A DNA stretch of 6,343 bases from Frankiaceae bacterium (GCA_030840515.1 JAVEEJ010000244.1:1-6343), one strand, 5' to 3'; positions 1 through 5,039 are shown, counted from the first letter of the stretch. Program-made: numbers and translations. Notes: generated from the sequence alone by a model not told the origin.

Positions 1-280
1 CGCACGTCCACTCCAGGCTGATCATCCAGGAGACCGCCAACCGACGCGGCGGCTCCCACACCTCGACTCGGCCGACGGTTGTCTCCGCGCCATCGGCGTG
101 CACCGTGAGCCAGCGACCACCGACCCCGGCTTCGATGTGAGAGGTCACATACGGCGAGTCGTGCAGCACGTGCGCCCGCGGCCACCAGTCGTCCATGTGG
201 TTGACGAACGCGTCGAAGGCCCGCTCGGCCGAGACGCCCACCTCGACCGAGGTGCGGACAGGTGCGGTGACTGCAGTCAT
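1..280 (-). CDS. SRPBCC / AHSA1-type domain protein, C-terminus cut by window edge
   Basis: About 93 N-terminal residues are visible from the ATG at 280-278; the C-terminal part lies left of base 1. The reading shows an opening beta strand (VRTSVEVGVSAERAFDAFV, about residues 8-26), an aromatic turn (DDWWP, 30-34), a GGRW segment (54-57), a DGAE turn (63-66) and VWEPPRRLAVSW (74-85). This order is typical of the AHSA1/polyketide-cyclase-like SRPBCC fold, a helix-grip fold that binds hydrophobic ligands. No catalytic residue can be named. The start codon overlaps the stop of the upstream arsR gene as ATGA (280-277), so the two are almost certainly translated from one mRNA. Pairing of an ArsR repressor with an SRPBCC protein is a common actinobacterial arrangement. 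The ligand and physiological role are unknown; family assignment is confident, function is not. Confidence 0.85.
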   Translation of the reverse strand, partial: MTAVTAPVRTSVEVGVSAERAFDAFVNHMDDWWPRAHVLHDSPYVTSHIEAGVGGRWLTVHADGAETTVGRVEVWEPPRRLAVSWMISLEWTC

Positions 281-600
281 GACTGATCCCCTTCGACGAA
301 TGCTTTGAACGAGTGGAGTGAGTCGGTCCACAGCTCCTCGAGGTAGGCACGAGCCACCTCGAAACCCTGCGGGTCGACTGCGTAGAGCCGACGCGTGCCA
401 GCCGCCCGGTCGCTGACCAGGCCCGCGCTCTTCAGCACCTTCAGGTGCTGGCTGACGGCCGGCCGGCTCACCGGCAACGTGTCCGCGAGCTCGCCCACTG
501 CCAGCGGGCCGTGCGAGCGAAGCCGCTGGACGATGGTGCGCCGCGTGCCGTCGCCAAGCGCGTCGAGCACGGTCTCCGCCGCAGTTCCGTAAGTTGACAC
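277..600 (-). CDS. ArsR-family winged-helix transcriptional repressor
   Basis: A 107-residue cytoplasmic DNA-binding protein of normal length for the family. It opens with a dimerisation helix and the DGTRRTIVQRL element (17-27). The winged helix-turn-helix follows: LAVGELADTLPVSRPAVSQH (33-52), with recognition helix RPAVSQHLKVLKSAGL (46-61) and wing hairpin VSDRAAGTRRLYAV (62-75). It has no cysteine, and no ELCVC-type metal site, so it is probably not a metal sensor but of the SdpR-like subgroup found beside SRPBCC proteins. The start is GTG at 600-598: no Shine-Dalgarno precedes it, and a TTGACG/TAACTT promoter would begin transcription at the G of the GTG, suggesting a leaderless mRNA. 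Its stop overlaps the SRPBCC start (ATGA). A palindrome covering the -10 box suggests autorepression. The inducing signal is unknown. Confidence 0.93.
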   Translation of the reverse strand: MSTYGTAAETVLDALGDGTRRTIVQRLRSHGPLAVGELADTLPVSRPAVSQHLKVLKSAGLVSDRAAGTRRLYAVDPQGFEVARAYLEELWTDSLHSFKAFVEGDQS

Positions 601-621
601 GAACGGTAAGTTAAAACTTAC
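589..621. promoter_or_regulatory. Probable ArsR operator: palindrome plus third half-site
   Basis: GTAAGTT (606-612), two bases, then AACTTAC (615-621) form a perfect 7-base inverted repeat in an otherwise GC-rich region. It overlaps the -10 box of the arsR promoter and lies just upstream of the divergent hydrolase promoter. A third copy, GTAAGTT, occurs at 589-595 inside arsR codons 2-4, 17 bases from the first in the same orientation. The position is ideal for autorepression and possibly for control of the divergent gene. That the neighbouring ArsR protein binds here is an inference. Confidence 0.7.
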
Positions 622-637
622 GAGAGCCTGCCGTCAA
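601..637 (-). promoter_or_regulatory. Promoter of arsR-SRPBCC operon, leaderless
   Basis: On the minus strand a TTGACG -35 box (637-632) is followed after 18 bases by TAACTT (613-608), which fits the actinobacterial TAnnnT -10. Seven bases later lies the G of the arsR GTG codon at 600, so transcription would start at or within a base of the start codon. The lack of a ribosome binding site agrees with a leaderless transcript. The boxes are seen in the sequence; use of the promoter is inferred. Confidence 0.65.
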
Positions 638-646
638 GCCCCTCGT

Positions 647-652
647 TATCGT
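647..652 (+). promoter_or_regulatory. Possible -10 box for the alpha/beta hydrolase gene
   Basis: TATCGT fits the TAnnnT pattern and ends six bases before the GTG at 659. It would therefore produce a leaderless mRNA, consistent with the absence of a Shine-Dalgarno there. No convincing -35 box is found 17-18 bases upstream, where the sequence is GC-rich and next to the palindrome at 606-621. Weak call. Confidence 0.35.
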
Positions 653-658
653 CGAGCC

Positions 659-1765
659 GTGACCGGTGAGGAGAGCGCAGCCGCGGCGGAGCTCGGGGGT
701 CGGGTTGCTGCGGGCGTGGCGGCCATCGTGCAGGACGTGCAGCGCGCGGTGTCGAGCCGCGTCGAGCGACTCACCGGGCCGCCCGCCGCCCCCGTCCATG
801 CGGCCCAGAAGGCGATCAGCGGCGGCGTCTACGCCGCGGTACGCGGCAGCTTGACCCTGGCGTCAAAGGGGATCGGGGCCGCCGCCGCAGCACGCGCGGA
901 CGGACAAAGCGCGCGTGACGCGAGCTCGCCCCGCGCTCGGGCCGTCGTCGCAGCCGTGAACGGCGCGGCCGGTGGACTGCTGGCCGACGAGGGCAGCCCG
1001 TGGGCGATTCCGCTCACCGCCAGAGCCCACGGCGAGCCCACTCCGAGGGTGGCGGTGCTGCTGCACGGGCTTGGGGAGAGCGACAGCTCTTGGCGCAGCG
1101 ACCCGGACTACCGGCTGCTGCTGCGGGAGCTCGGCTGGACGCCGTTGCTGGTTCGCTACAACAGCGGACGTCGGGTCTGGCAGAACGGCAGCGAGCTCTC
1201 GGAACGGCTCGAGTCGCTCCTCGCGGAGTGGGCGGTGCCGGTCACCGAGATCGCACTGGTCGGCCACTCGATGGGCGGGCTGGTCGCGCGCAGCGCCGTC
1301 CACGCGGCCCAAGCACAGTCAGCCGCATGGGTGGCGGACGTGACTCGTCTCATCACCCTCGGGACCCCCCACGAAGGCGCTCCGCTGGCACGGTTCGGCC
1401 ACCTCGCTCGCGGGTTGTTGAGCCGGGTCCCGGAGACCCGGCCGCTCGCGACAGTCATCGACTTCGACCGGGCGCCGGGCATCGACGACCTGCGCCGAGG
1501 AGACGTCCACGAGCTCCCCGAAGCTCAGGGGACACCACTGCCGGACCACATCCGGGTGCGCACGCTGTGCGCCACGCTGGCACGGTCCGAACAGCACCCC
1601 GTCAGCCGAGTGCTTGGCGACCTGTTGGTGATGGCGCCGAGTGCGACGAGTACGTCGAGCGGCCGACGCGCTGACGACGACCGGCGCCACCTCGGCGGCC
1701 TGCACCACTTCGACCTGCTGGGCCATCCAGAGGCGGCCGACCAGCTGCGGGCCTGGATGCAGTAG
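659..1765 (+). CDS. Alpha/beta hydrolase (esterase/lipase-like, PGAP1/LipA-type fold)
   Basis: A 368-residue protein. Residues 1 to about 115 form an Ala-rich, probably helical N-terminal extension with no recognised domain and no clear signal peptide, so the protein is probably cytoplasmic. The hydrolase core starts near 125: VAVLLHGLGESDSSW carries the oxyanion-hole HGLG motif (136-139), GHSMGG (202-207) is the nucleophile elbow with Ser204, and LGTPHEG (234-240) is the strand-6 motif typical of triacylglycerol lipase/PGAP1-like members. GDLLV around Asp321 is the likely acid, and the GLHHFDLLGHP stretch (347-357) supplies the likely catalytic His (349 or 350). The triad is thus intact. The natural ester or amide substrate cannot be read from sequence. 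The GTG at 659 is chosen because it fits a leaderless start; an internal start that trims the extension cannot be excluded. The gene is divergent from arsR and convergent with the regulator ending at 1802. Confidence 0.88.
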   Translation: MTGEESAAAAELGGRVAAGVAAIVQDVQRAVSSRVERLTGPPAAPVHAAQKAISGGVYAAVRGSLTLASKGIGAAAAARADGQSARDASSPRARAVVAAVNGAAGGLLADEGSPWAIPLTARAHGEPTPRVAVLLHGLGESDSSWRSDPDYRLLLRELGWTPLLVRYNSGRRVWQNGSELSERLESLLAEWAVPVTEIALVGHSMGGLVARSAVHAAQAQSAAWVADVTRLITLGTPHEGAPLARFGHLARGLLSRVPETRPLATVIDFDRAPGIDDLRRGDVHELPEAQGTPLPDHIRVRTLCATLARSEQHPVSRVLGDLLVMAPSATSTSSGRRADDDRRHLGGLHHFDLLGHPEAADQLRAWMQ

Positions 1766-1801
1766 AGCGGGCACTGGACGAGTTGTTGGCAGCCGCAGGC
1801 G

Positions 1802-2488
1802 CTACCCGATGACGACGCAGCAACGGCCCTCCGCGGGCGCGAGCGCGGCCTCGACCTCTGGGTCCCCGTCCACCCCGTCGATCATGCCGGCGATCAGCGC
1901 TGCGTTGACGGCGCACACGACGTCACGCGCCTGACCAGCGGCGGCCGCGAACGGGCAGTTGAGCATGGTGATCCCGGTTCGCGACCGATCAGGCTCATAG
2001 CCGCCGGCCTCACACAGTCGCGCCGCAGCGGCCAGGGTGCCGCTGCGGGAGCGCGGGCGCCGGGGGCCCAAGGAGGCAGCCCGCGCGCGACCCGCCTCTC
2101 GGGCCAGCTCGACGGCGCGCCCCACGGCATCGCCCGGGCGCTCAGCGATCGCCTGCGCGAGCAGGGCGGCAAGCCAGCCGTAATCCCTGGCGGGGACCGA
2201 CACGGCGAGCTCGGGACCGACCGCCCGGTAGCGCTTCGCCGGCCGTCCCGACCCCGGCCCCCGCTGCCGTCCCTCCACGGGGGCGAAGTCCACGGACAGC
2301 AGCCCCGCGGCCGCCAGGCGATCGAGGTGGAATGCCGCGAGCCGGGTGCTGATCCCCGCGGCGTGCGCCGCCTGCTCCCGCGTGGTGGGACGGCCGGCGC
2401 GGCGGACCACGTCGTAGACCTCGCGGCGGGTGGGCTCGGTGAGCAGCTCCACCAGCTGCCAGGGCGTACGACGCTCGTGGCTTGACAC
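1802..2488 (-). CDS. Winged-helix regulator with C-terminal cysteine cluster (COG2345/SufR-like)
   Basis: A 228-residue transcription factor. The N-terminal 75 residues hold an ArsR-like winged helix: LLTEPTRREVYDVVR, then TREQAAHAAGISTRLAAFHL as helix-turn-helix and LAAAGLLSVDF leading into a basic Gly/Arg-rich wing (GRQRGPGSGRPAKRYR). The C-terminal half ends in a Cys arrangement: about Cys159, Cys178 (in LNCPF), Cys192 (in VVCAVN) and Cys223-Cys224 (in GRCCV). This resembles the C-terminal Fe-S/metal-binding region of COG2345 and SufR-like regulators, so a metal or Fe-S cofactor is inferred, not shown. The start is GTG at 2488-2486, preceded by GGAGGG (2500-2495) at a spacing of six bases. 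The gene diverges from the DUF2231 gene and may control it. The -35 box of that gene overlaps its start codon. Confidence 0.87.
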   Translation of the reverse strand: MSSHERRTPWQLVELLTEPTRREVYDVVRRAGRPTTREQAAHAAGISTRLAAFHLDRLAAAGLLSVDFAPVEGRQRGPGSGRPAKRYRAVGPELAVSVPARDYGWLAALLAQAIAERPGDAVGRAVELAREAGRARAASLGPRRPRSRSGTLAAAARLCEAGGYEPDRSRTGITMLNCPFAAAAGQARDVVCAVNAALIAGMIDGVDGDPEVEAALAPAEGRCCVVIG

Positions 2489-2511
2489 GGACCACCCTCC
2501 GGCTCTATTAC
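2482..2511 (+). promoter_or_regulatory. Promoter of DUF2231-microprotein operon
   Basis: A consensus TTGACA -35 (2482-2487) is followed after 18 bases by TATTAC (2506-2511), in a locally AT-richer patch. Transcription would start near 2518, giving a leader of about 54 bases before the GTG at 2572. The -35 box includes the start codon of the divergent regulator, so RNA polymerase or a repressor here would affect both genes. On the opposite strand a weaker pair, TTGACG (2558-2553) and AAAACT (2534-2529) with 18-base spacing, could serve the regulator. Boxes are seen; activity is inferred. Confidence 0.55.
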
Positions 2512-2541
2512 CAGTGCCTGTTGGTTTTAGTTTTGCCCGAC

Positions 2542-2554
2542 CGGGGCAGCCCCG
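2542..2554. repeat. Short perfect palindrome in DUF2231 leader
   Basis: CGGGGC, one base, GCCCCG form a 6-base inverted repeat between the divergent regulator and the DUF2231 gene, about 18 bases before the start codon at 2572. It could be an operator or a small hairpin near the ribosome binding site. In DNA this GC-rich, such repeats also arise by chance. Confidence 0.3.
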
Positions 2555-2571
2555 TCAACCGAGGAGGACTC

Positions 2572-3153
2572 GTGCGGCACTTCAGCTTCGCTCCCGCGCT
2601 CACCATGTCGGGACGCAAGAAAAAGGGCCTGCGGGGTCTCGCCGGCAAGCCCTTCCACCCGCCGCTGACGGACGTCCCGGTGGGGACCTACACGGCCGCC
2701 GTCGTGTTCGACGTGCTGTCCGCGGTCCTGTACGGGGGCCACGAGCAGTTGAGCACCGAGCTCTACCGGGCGGCGACCTGGACCCTGCTGGTCGGCGCCG
2801 CAGTCAGTCTCCTGGCCGCGCTGACCGGCTGGGCCGACTGGCATCGCTCGAGTGAGCCGGGCACGCAGGCCCGACGCACCATCAACGCTCACGCGGTCCT
2901 GATGCTCACCACGACGGCGCTGATCCTGCTCGACATCGCGCTGCGCATCACGACCTACAAGGACGACGAGAAGACACCGGTCGTCGTACTCGTGCTCACC
3001 ATCCTCGCGTTCCTCATCATGAGCGTGGGCAGCAGCATCGGCGGCTCGGTCGTCTACGACTACGGCTTCAACGTGGAGACCGCCGGCGATCACCCGGTCT
3101 GGCACAAGAGCGAGACCGATGTGCTGCCCGGCGAGAAGGCACCGACATCCTGA
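2572..3153 (+). CDS. DUF2231 family four-helix membrane protein
   Basis: A 193-residue integral membrane protein. After a basic N-terminus (GRKKKGLRG) comes the family hallmark KPFHPPLTDVPVG (26-38). Four hydrophobic helices follow at about 35-55, 62-84, 107-125 and 137-157. Family signature residues are present: GWADW (86-90) after helix 2, a His in INAH (104-107) opening helix 3, and GGSVVYDYG (157-165) after helix 4. The conserved His and Asp residues suggest cofactor or metal/heme binding in the membrane, but the family has no established function. The GTG at 2572 is chosen over an ATG at 2605 because GAGGAGG (2561-2567) lies four bases upstream. An upstream in-frame TTG at 2482 is part of the -35 box and is rejected. 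It is followed after 12 bases by the CxxCGC small gene, surely on the same mRNA. Confidence 0.86.
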   Translation: MRHFSFAPALTMSGRKKKGLRGLAGKPFHPPLTDVPVGTYTAAVVFDVLSAVLYGGHEQLSTELYRAATWTLLVGAAVSLLAALTGWADWHRSSEPGTQARRTINAHAVLMLTTTALILLDIALRITTYKDDEKTPVVVLVLTILAFLIMSVGSSIGGSVVYDYGFNVETAGDHPVWHKSETDVLPGEKAPTS

Positions 3154-3165
3154 GAGGAGGAAGCC

Positions 3166-3222
3166 ATGTGCAAGACCTGCGGGTGTGAGACCGACAAGAA
3201 GGACGACTCCGGCGAGGAGTGA
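3166..3222 (+). CDS. 18-residue CxxCGC microprotein
   Basis: The reading frame ATG...TGA encodes MCKTCGCETDKKDDSGEE. An AGGAGG Shine-Dalgarno (3155-3160) sits five bases before the ATG and 12 bases separate it from the DUF2231 stop, so it is very well placed for translation as the second gene of that operon. Cys2, Cys5 and Cys7 form a CxxCGC motif, followed by a short hydrophilic acidic tail rich in Asp, Glu and Lys. The motif is the same as the N-terminal nickel-binding motif known from HypB (E. coli HypB starts MCTTCGC), so thiolate metal binding or a thiol redox role is a reasonable inference. It is too short to fold alone and might act as a metal carrier, a peptide tag or a ligand for the membrane protein. 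It would be missed by standard length cut-offs. No characterised homologue is known to me. Confidence 0.72.
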   Translation: MCKTCGCETDKKDDSGEE

Positions 3223-3229
3223 CCGGTCA

Positions 3230-3266
3230 GGCCACCGCGGGTCCCGGGCCCGCGGTGCCCTTGGCC
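3230..3266. terminator. Bidirectional GC hairpin terminator
   Basis: CACCGCGGG (3233-3241) and CCCGCGGTG (3249-3257) are perfect 9-base arms around a 7-base loop. Outer GGCC boxes (3230-3233 and 3263-3266) add a further possible pairing. The hairpin starts eight bases after the microprotein stop and about 20 bases beyond the 3' end of the opposing tRNA gene, so it can end both transcripts. There is only a weak T run on the plus strand (CTTT at 3268-3271), as is usual in high-GC actinobacteria. Confidence 0.7.
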
Positions 3267-3287
3267 GCTTTGGTGAGCAAGTGGAAT

Positions 3288-3377
3288 TGGCGGTGGCGGT
3301 GGGATTTGAACCCACGGAGGAGTTGCCCCCTCACACGCTTTCGAGGCGTGCTCCTTCGGCCGCTCGGACACGCCACC
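3288..3377 (-). tRNA. tRNA-Ser(CGA), CCA encoded
   Basis: On the minus strand the acceptor GGTGGCG (3377-3371) pairs fully with CGCCACC (3298-3292), followed by discriminator G (3291) and an encoded CCA (3290-3288). The anticodon arm is CACGC-CTCGAAA-GCGTG, giving anticodon CGA, which reads UCG serine codons. The T arm is GTGGG-TTCAAAT-CCCAC. The long variable arm (GAGGGGGCAACTCCTC) makes it class II, and with the CGA anticodon this means serine. The length is 90 bases with CCA. The 5' end lies only 25 bases after the tadA stop. A TAACCT (3390-3385) could be a -10 but lacks a -35 and leaves almost no leader, so read-through from tadA is at least as likely. Confidence 0.96.
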
Positions 3378-3402
3378 GCCGAAGAGGTTACCGGAGGACG
3401 CG

Positions 3403-3846
3403 TCAGCCCTCGGGATCGCGTTGGCTCTGGAAGAAGGCCTTGAGCAGCTCGGCGCTCTCGGCATCACGGATGCCCGCCACCACCTCCGGCCGGTGGTTCA
3501 GCCGGCGGTCCCGGACGACGTCCCACAGCGAGCCGACGGCTCCTGCCTTGGCGTCCGCTGCGCCGTAGACCACCCGCGCGACGCGGGCGAGCACCGCGGC
3601 GCCACCGCACATGGTGCAGGGCTCCAGCGTCACCACCAGCGTGCAGCCCTCCAGCCGCCACTCGCCGCGGTCCGATGCCGCGGAGCGAAGCGCCATCACC
3701 TCGGCGTGGGCGGTGGGATCACCCAGGGCCTCGCGCTGGTTACGACCGCTGGCCACCACCGCACCGGAGGGGTCGAGTACGACGGCCCCGATCGGGACGT
3801 CGCCGGTCTCAAGCGCGGCCGAGGCTTCGGCGAGCGCGAAGCCCAT
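3403..3846 (-). CDS. tadA: tRNA-specific adenosine deaminase (A34 to inosine)
   Basis: The zinc enzyme TadA converts wobble adenosine 34 to inosine in tRNA-Arg(ACG), allowing one tRNA to read CGU, CGC and CGA. The 147-residue reading contains the zinc site and catalytic set: TAHAEVMAL with His47 and Glu49 (proton shuttle), and EPCTMCGGA with Cys77 and Cys80. VPIGAVV (17-23), SGRNQ (33-37) and the family segment YGAADAKAGAVGSL (94-107) are also present, as is NHRPEV (117-122). All key residues are intact. The ATG at 3846 is the conventional start, but its ribosome binding site is poor. A CTG at 3870-3868, overlapping the upstream stop as CTGA and preceded by GGAG eight bases away, would add SSPWDEA, which matches the extra N-terminal residues before the equivalent Met in E. 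coli TadA. It lies downstream of two TadA-associated genes and upstream of tRNA-Ser, and is probably cotranscribed with the former. Confidence 0.95.
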   Translation of the reverse strand: MGFALAEASAALETGDVPIGAVVLDPSGAVVASGRNQREALGDPTAHAEVMALRSAASDRGEWRLEGCTLVVTLEPCTMCGGAAVLARVARVVYGAADAKAGAVGSLWDVVRDRRLNHRPEVVAGIRDAESAELLKAFFQSQRDPEG

Positions 3847-3866
3847 TGCCTCGTCCCAGGGCGAGC

Positions 3867-4379
3867 TCAGCGCAGCGACTCCAGCGCATCGACGCAGCCG
3901 GCCTTCTCGCACACGGCGGTGATGACGTCGGCGGGCAGCATGCCCTCCTCCGCGCACAGGTCCAGCAGTGTCTCGCCGGGCGTGCCGAGGTCAGCGAGGA
4001 GCTCGGGGTCCCCGACCGGATCGGCCTCCGCGGCCACCGGCTCGTCGTCATCGTCGTCCTCGACCTCGTCGTCGACCGCGAGCTCGGCAGCCTCGACCGC
4101 GGCCTCCTCGTAGAGCATGGCGGCGAGCTTGGAGGTCTCGACGACGCGGGAGTCCGACAGGAAGACGCGGGGCTCACCGTCGCCGTCCACGCGCACGATG
4201 GCGACGTACTCGTCGTCTTCCTCCAAGAACAGCAACGTCGTGCCACCACCGTCGGAGCGGGTGGCCAGGTCTCGGAGCGCGTCCGCGATCGCGTCGAGGT
4301 CGGGCAGGGTGTCGAGCGGAAGCTCCTCGCCTTCCCATCCGTCGTCGGTGCGGGTCAGCGCAGCGGCGAAGTAGCTCAC
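3867..4379 (-). CDS. tRNA adenosine deaminase-associated protein (second copy, next to tadA)
   Basis: A 170-residue acidic soluble protein of the actinobacterial family named for its position beside tadA; its biochemical role is unknown. Visible parts are an N-terminal half beginning SYFAAALTRTDDGWEG (2-17), a strand pair LLFLEEDDEYVAIVRVD (49-65) ending in RVFLSDS (71-77), and a strongly acidic linker (about 103-120, including five Asp in a row). A C-terminal helical half, GDPELLADLGTPGETLLDLC (123-142), then leads to a tail with Cys142, Cys157 and Cys162. The start is GTG at 4379-4377 with GAGGAG (4388-4383) three bases upstream. An open frame continues upstream to about 4610 but runs antisense-in-frame through the next gene and is not real. 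The stop lies 20 bases before the tadA ATG. It is a diverged paralogue of the gene at 4420-4902. Confidence 0.87.
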   Translation of the reverse strand: MSYFAAALTRTDDGWEGEELPLDTLPDLDAIADALRDLATRSDGGGTTLLFLEEDDEYVAIVRVDGDGEPRVFLSDSRVVETSKLAAMLYEEAAVEAAELAVDDEVEDDDDDEPVAAEADPVGDPELLADLGTPGETLLDLCAEEGMLPADVITAVCEKAGCVDALESLR

Positions 4380-4419
4380 GGGCTCCTCACGGTGTCTGGG
4401 GTGGGCAAGGGCGTGCAGG

Positions 4420-4902
4420 TCACAGGTGTACCGCAGAGACGGCGCGCTCCAAGACCTCGCCGAAGCCGACTCGGCGGGCGATGGCCTCGATCTGCTCGTC
4501 CGCGTAGGCGTCGATGTCGGCCAGGACCATGCCCAGCTCCATCTCATCCAGGCCGAGGTCAGCGAAGATCGACAGGTCACCGGCGGGCACCACGAGGTCG
4601 AGCTCCTCATCCGTCGGGACGTCGATGCCGAGCATGTCCACCACCTGCCGGGCGACCGGGTAGTCGGCGCTCGCGGTCACGTCCGAGAGCAGCAGGCTGA
4701 CATCACCGCCCGGGCGCATCCGGATCGCGATGAAGAACTCGTCCTCGACGTCGACCAGGCCGATGGCGCCGCCCTCACCGGGCTGCTGCCGGACCCCTGC
4801 GATCAGTCCGTCGAGGTCGACGACGAGCCGGTGCGGCAGGAGTCCGGACTCCCAGCGCCCCTCTTCACGCCACACCACTGCGGCGAAGCCCTCGTCTTCC
4901 AC
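4420..4902 (-). CDS. tRNA adenosine deaminase-associated protein (first copy)
   Basis: A 160-residue acidic soluble protein of the same family as its downstream neighbour. Shared landmarks run in the same order: FAAVVWREEGRWESG near the start, VDVEDEFFIAIRMRPGGDVS ending in LLLSDVTAS in the middle, then an acidic linker (PTDEELD) and GDLSIFADLGLDEMELGMVL with a helical tail. It lacks the long Asp run and the three C-terminal cysteines of the other copy. The start is GTG at 4902-4900, with AGGA seven bases upstream. An ATG at 4910 is out of frame. The gap to the next gene is 40 bases, so the two copies and tadA form one likely operon. The function is unknown; an accessory role in tRNA editing is suggested only by position. 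Confidence 0.8.
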   Translation of the reverse strand: MEDEGFAAVVWREEGRWESGLLPHRLVVDLDGLIAGVRQQPGEGGAIGLVDVEDEFFIAIRMRPGGDVSLLLSDVTASADYPVARQVVDMLGIDVPTDEELDLVVPAGDLSIFADLGLDEMELGMVLADIDAYADEQIEAIARRVGFGEVLERAVSAVHL

Positions 4903-4955
4903 GGTCGCATCCTGACAGCCCAGGCCCCTGCCACGCGACCCTGCCGCCTTCCCTT

Positions 4956-5039
4956 CGTGATCAAGGAGTTCTGGACGCCCGGACGCGGGGTGCTGAGCGT
5001 GGAGAGCGCGCCGAGGCCGTCCACAACTCCTTGATCACG
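4956..5039. repeat. Long interrupted inverted repeat (palindromic element)
   Basis: CGTGATCAAGGAGTT (4956-4970) and its exact reverse complement (5025-5039) form perfect 15-base arms. After one C-C mismatch (4971/5024) pairing continues as TGGACG (4972-4977) with CGTCCA (5018-5023), making 21 base pairs in a 22-position stem around a 40-base interior. The element sits between the pntB stop (5063) and the first TadA-associated gene (start 4902). It may act as a terminator for pntB or be a dispersed palindromic or MITE-like repeat. No terminal duplication or transposase is visible, and no T run follows. The repeat itself is certain; its role is not. Confidence 0.85.

Noticed and set aside
1766..1801. 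Terminator between the convergent hydrolase and Cys-cluster regulator genes
   Set aside because: The 36-base gap shows no convincing stem-loop or T run.
2482..2571. TTG start at 2482 for the DUF2231 protein
   Set aside because: The TTG is part of a TTGACA -35 box, there is no ribosome binding site there, and GTG at 2572 has GAGGAGG just upstream.
2527..3315. Long open frame of 262 codons on the minus strand opposite the DUF2231 gene
   Set aside because: It is antisense to a clear membrane protein, its composition is Arg/Gly/His-rich as expected for shadow frames in high-GC DNA, and it runs into the tRNA.
3385..3413. Promoter directly upstream of tRNA-Ser
   Set aside because: TAACCT fits a -10 box but no -35 is present at 17-18 bases, and it would leave no 5' leader; kept only as a remark.
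4380..4610. Upstream extension of the second TadA-associated protein
   Set aside because: The added residues come from an alternate frame of the upstream paralogue; GTG at 4379 with GAGGAG upstream matches the family N-terminus.
3675..4700. Plus-strand open frame of 341 codons across tadA and its associated genes
   Set aside because: Arg/Pro/Gly-rich shadow of three well-supported minus-strand genes; no domain and no ribosome binding site.
4426..5034. Plus-strand open frame of 202 codons antisense to the first TadA-associated gene
   Set aside because: It mirrors the opposite strand and runs through the inverted repeat; no motif is recognised.
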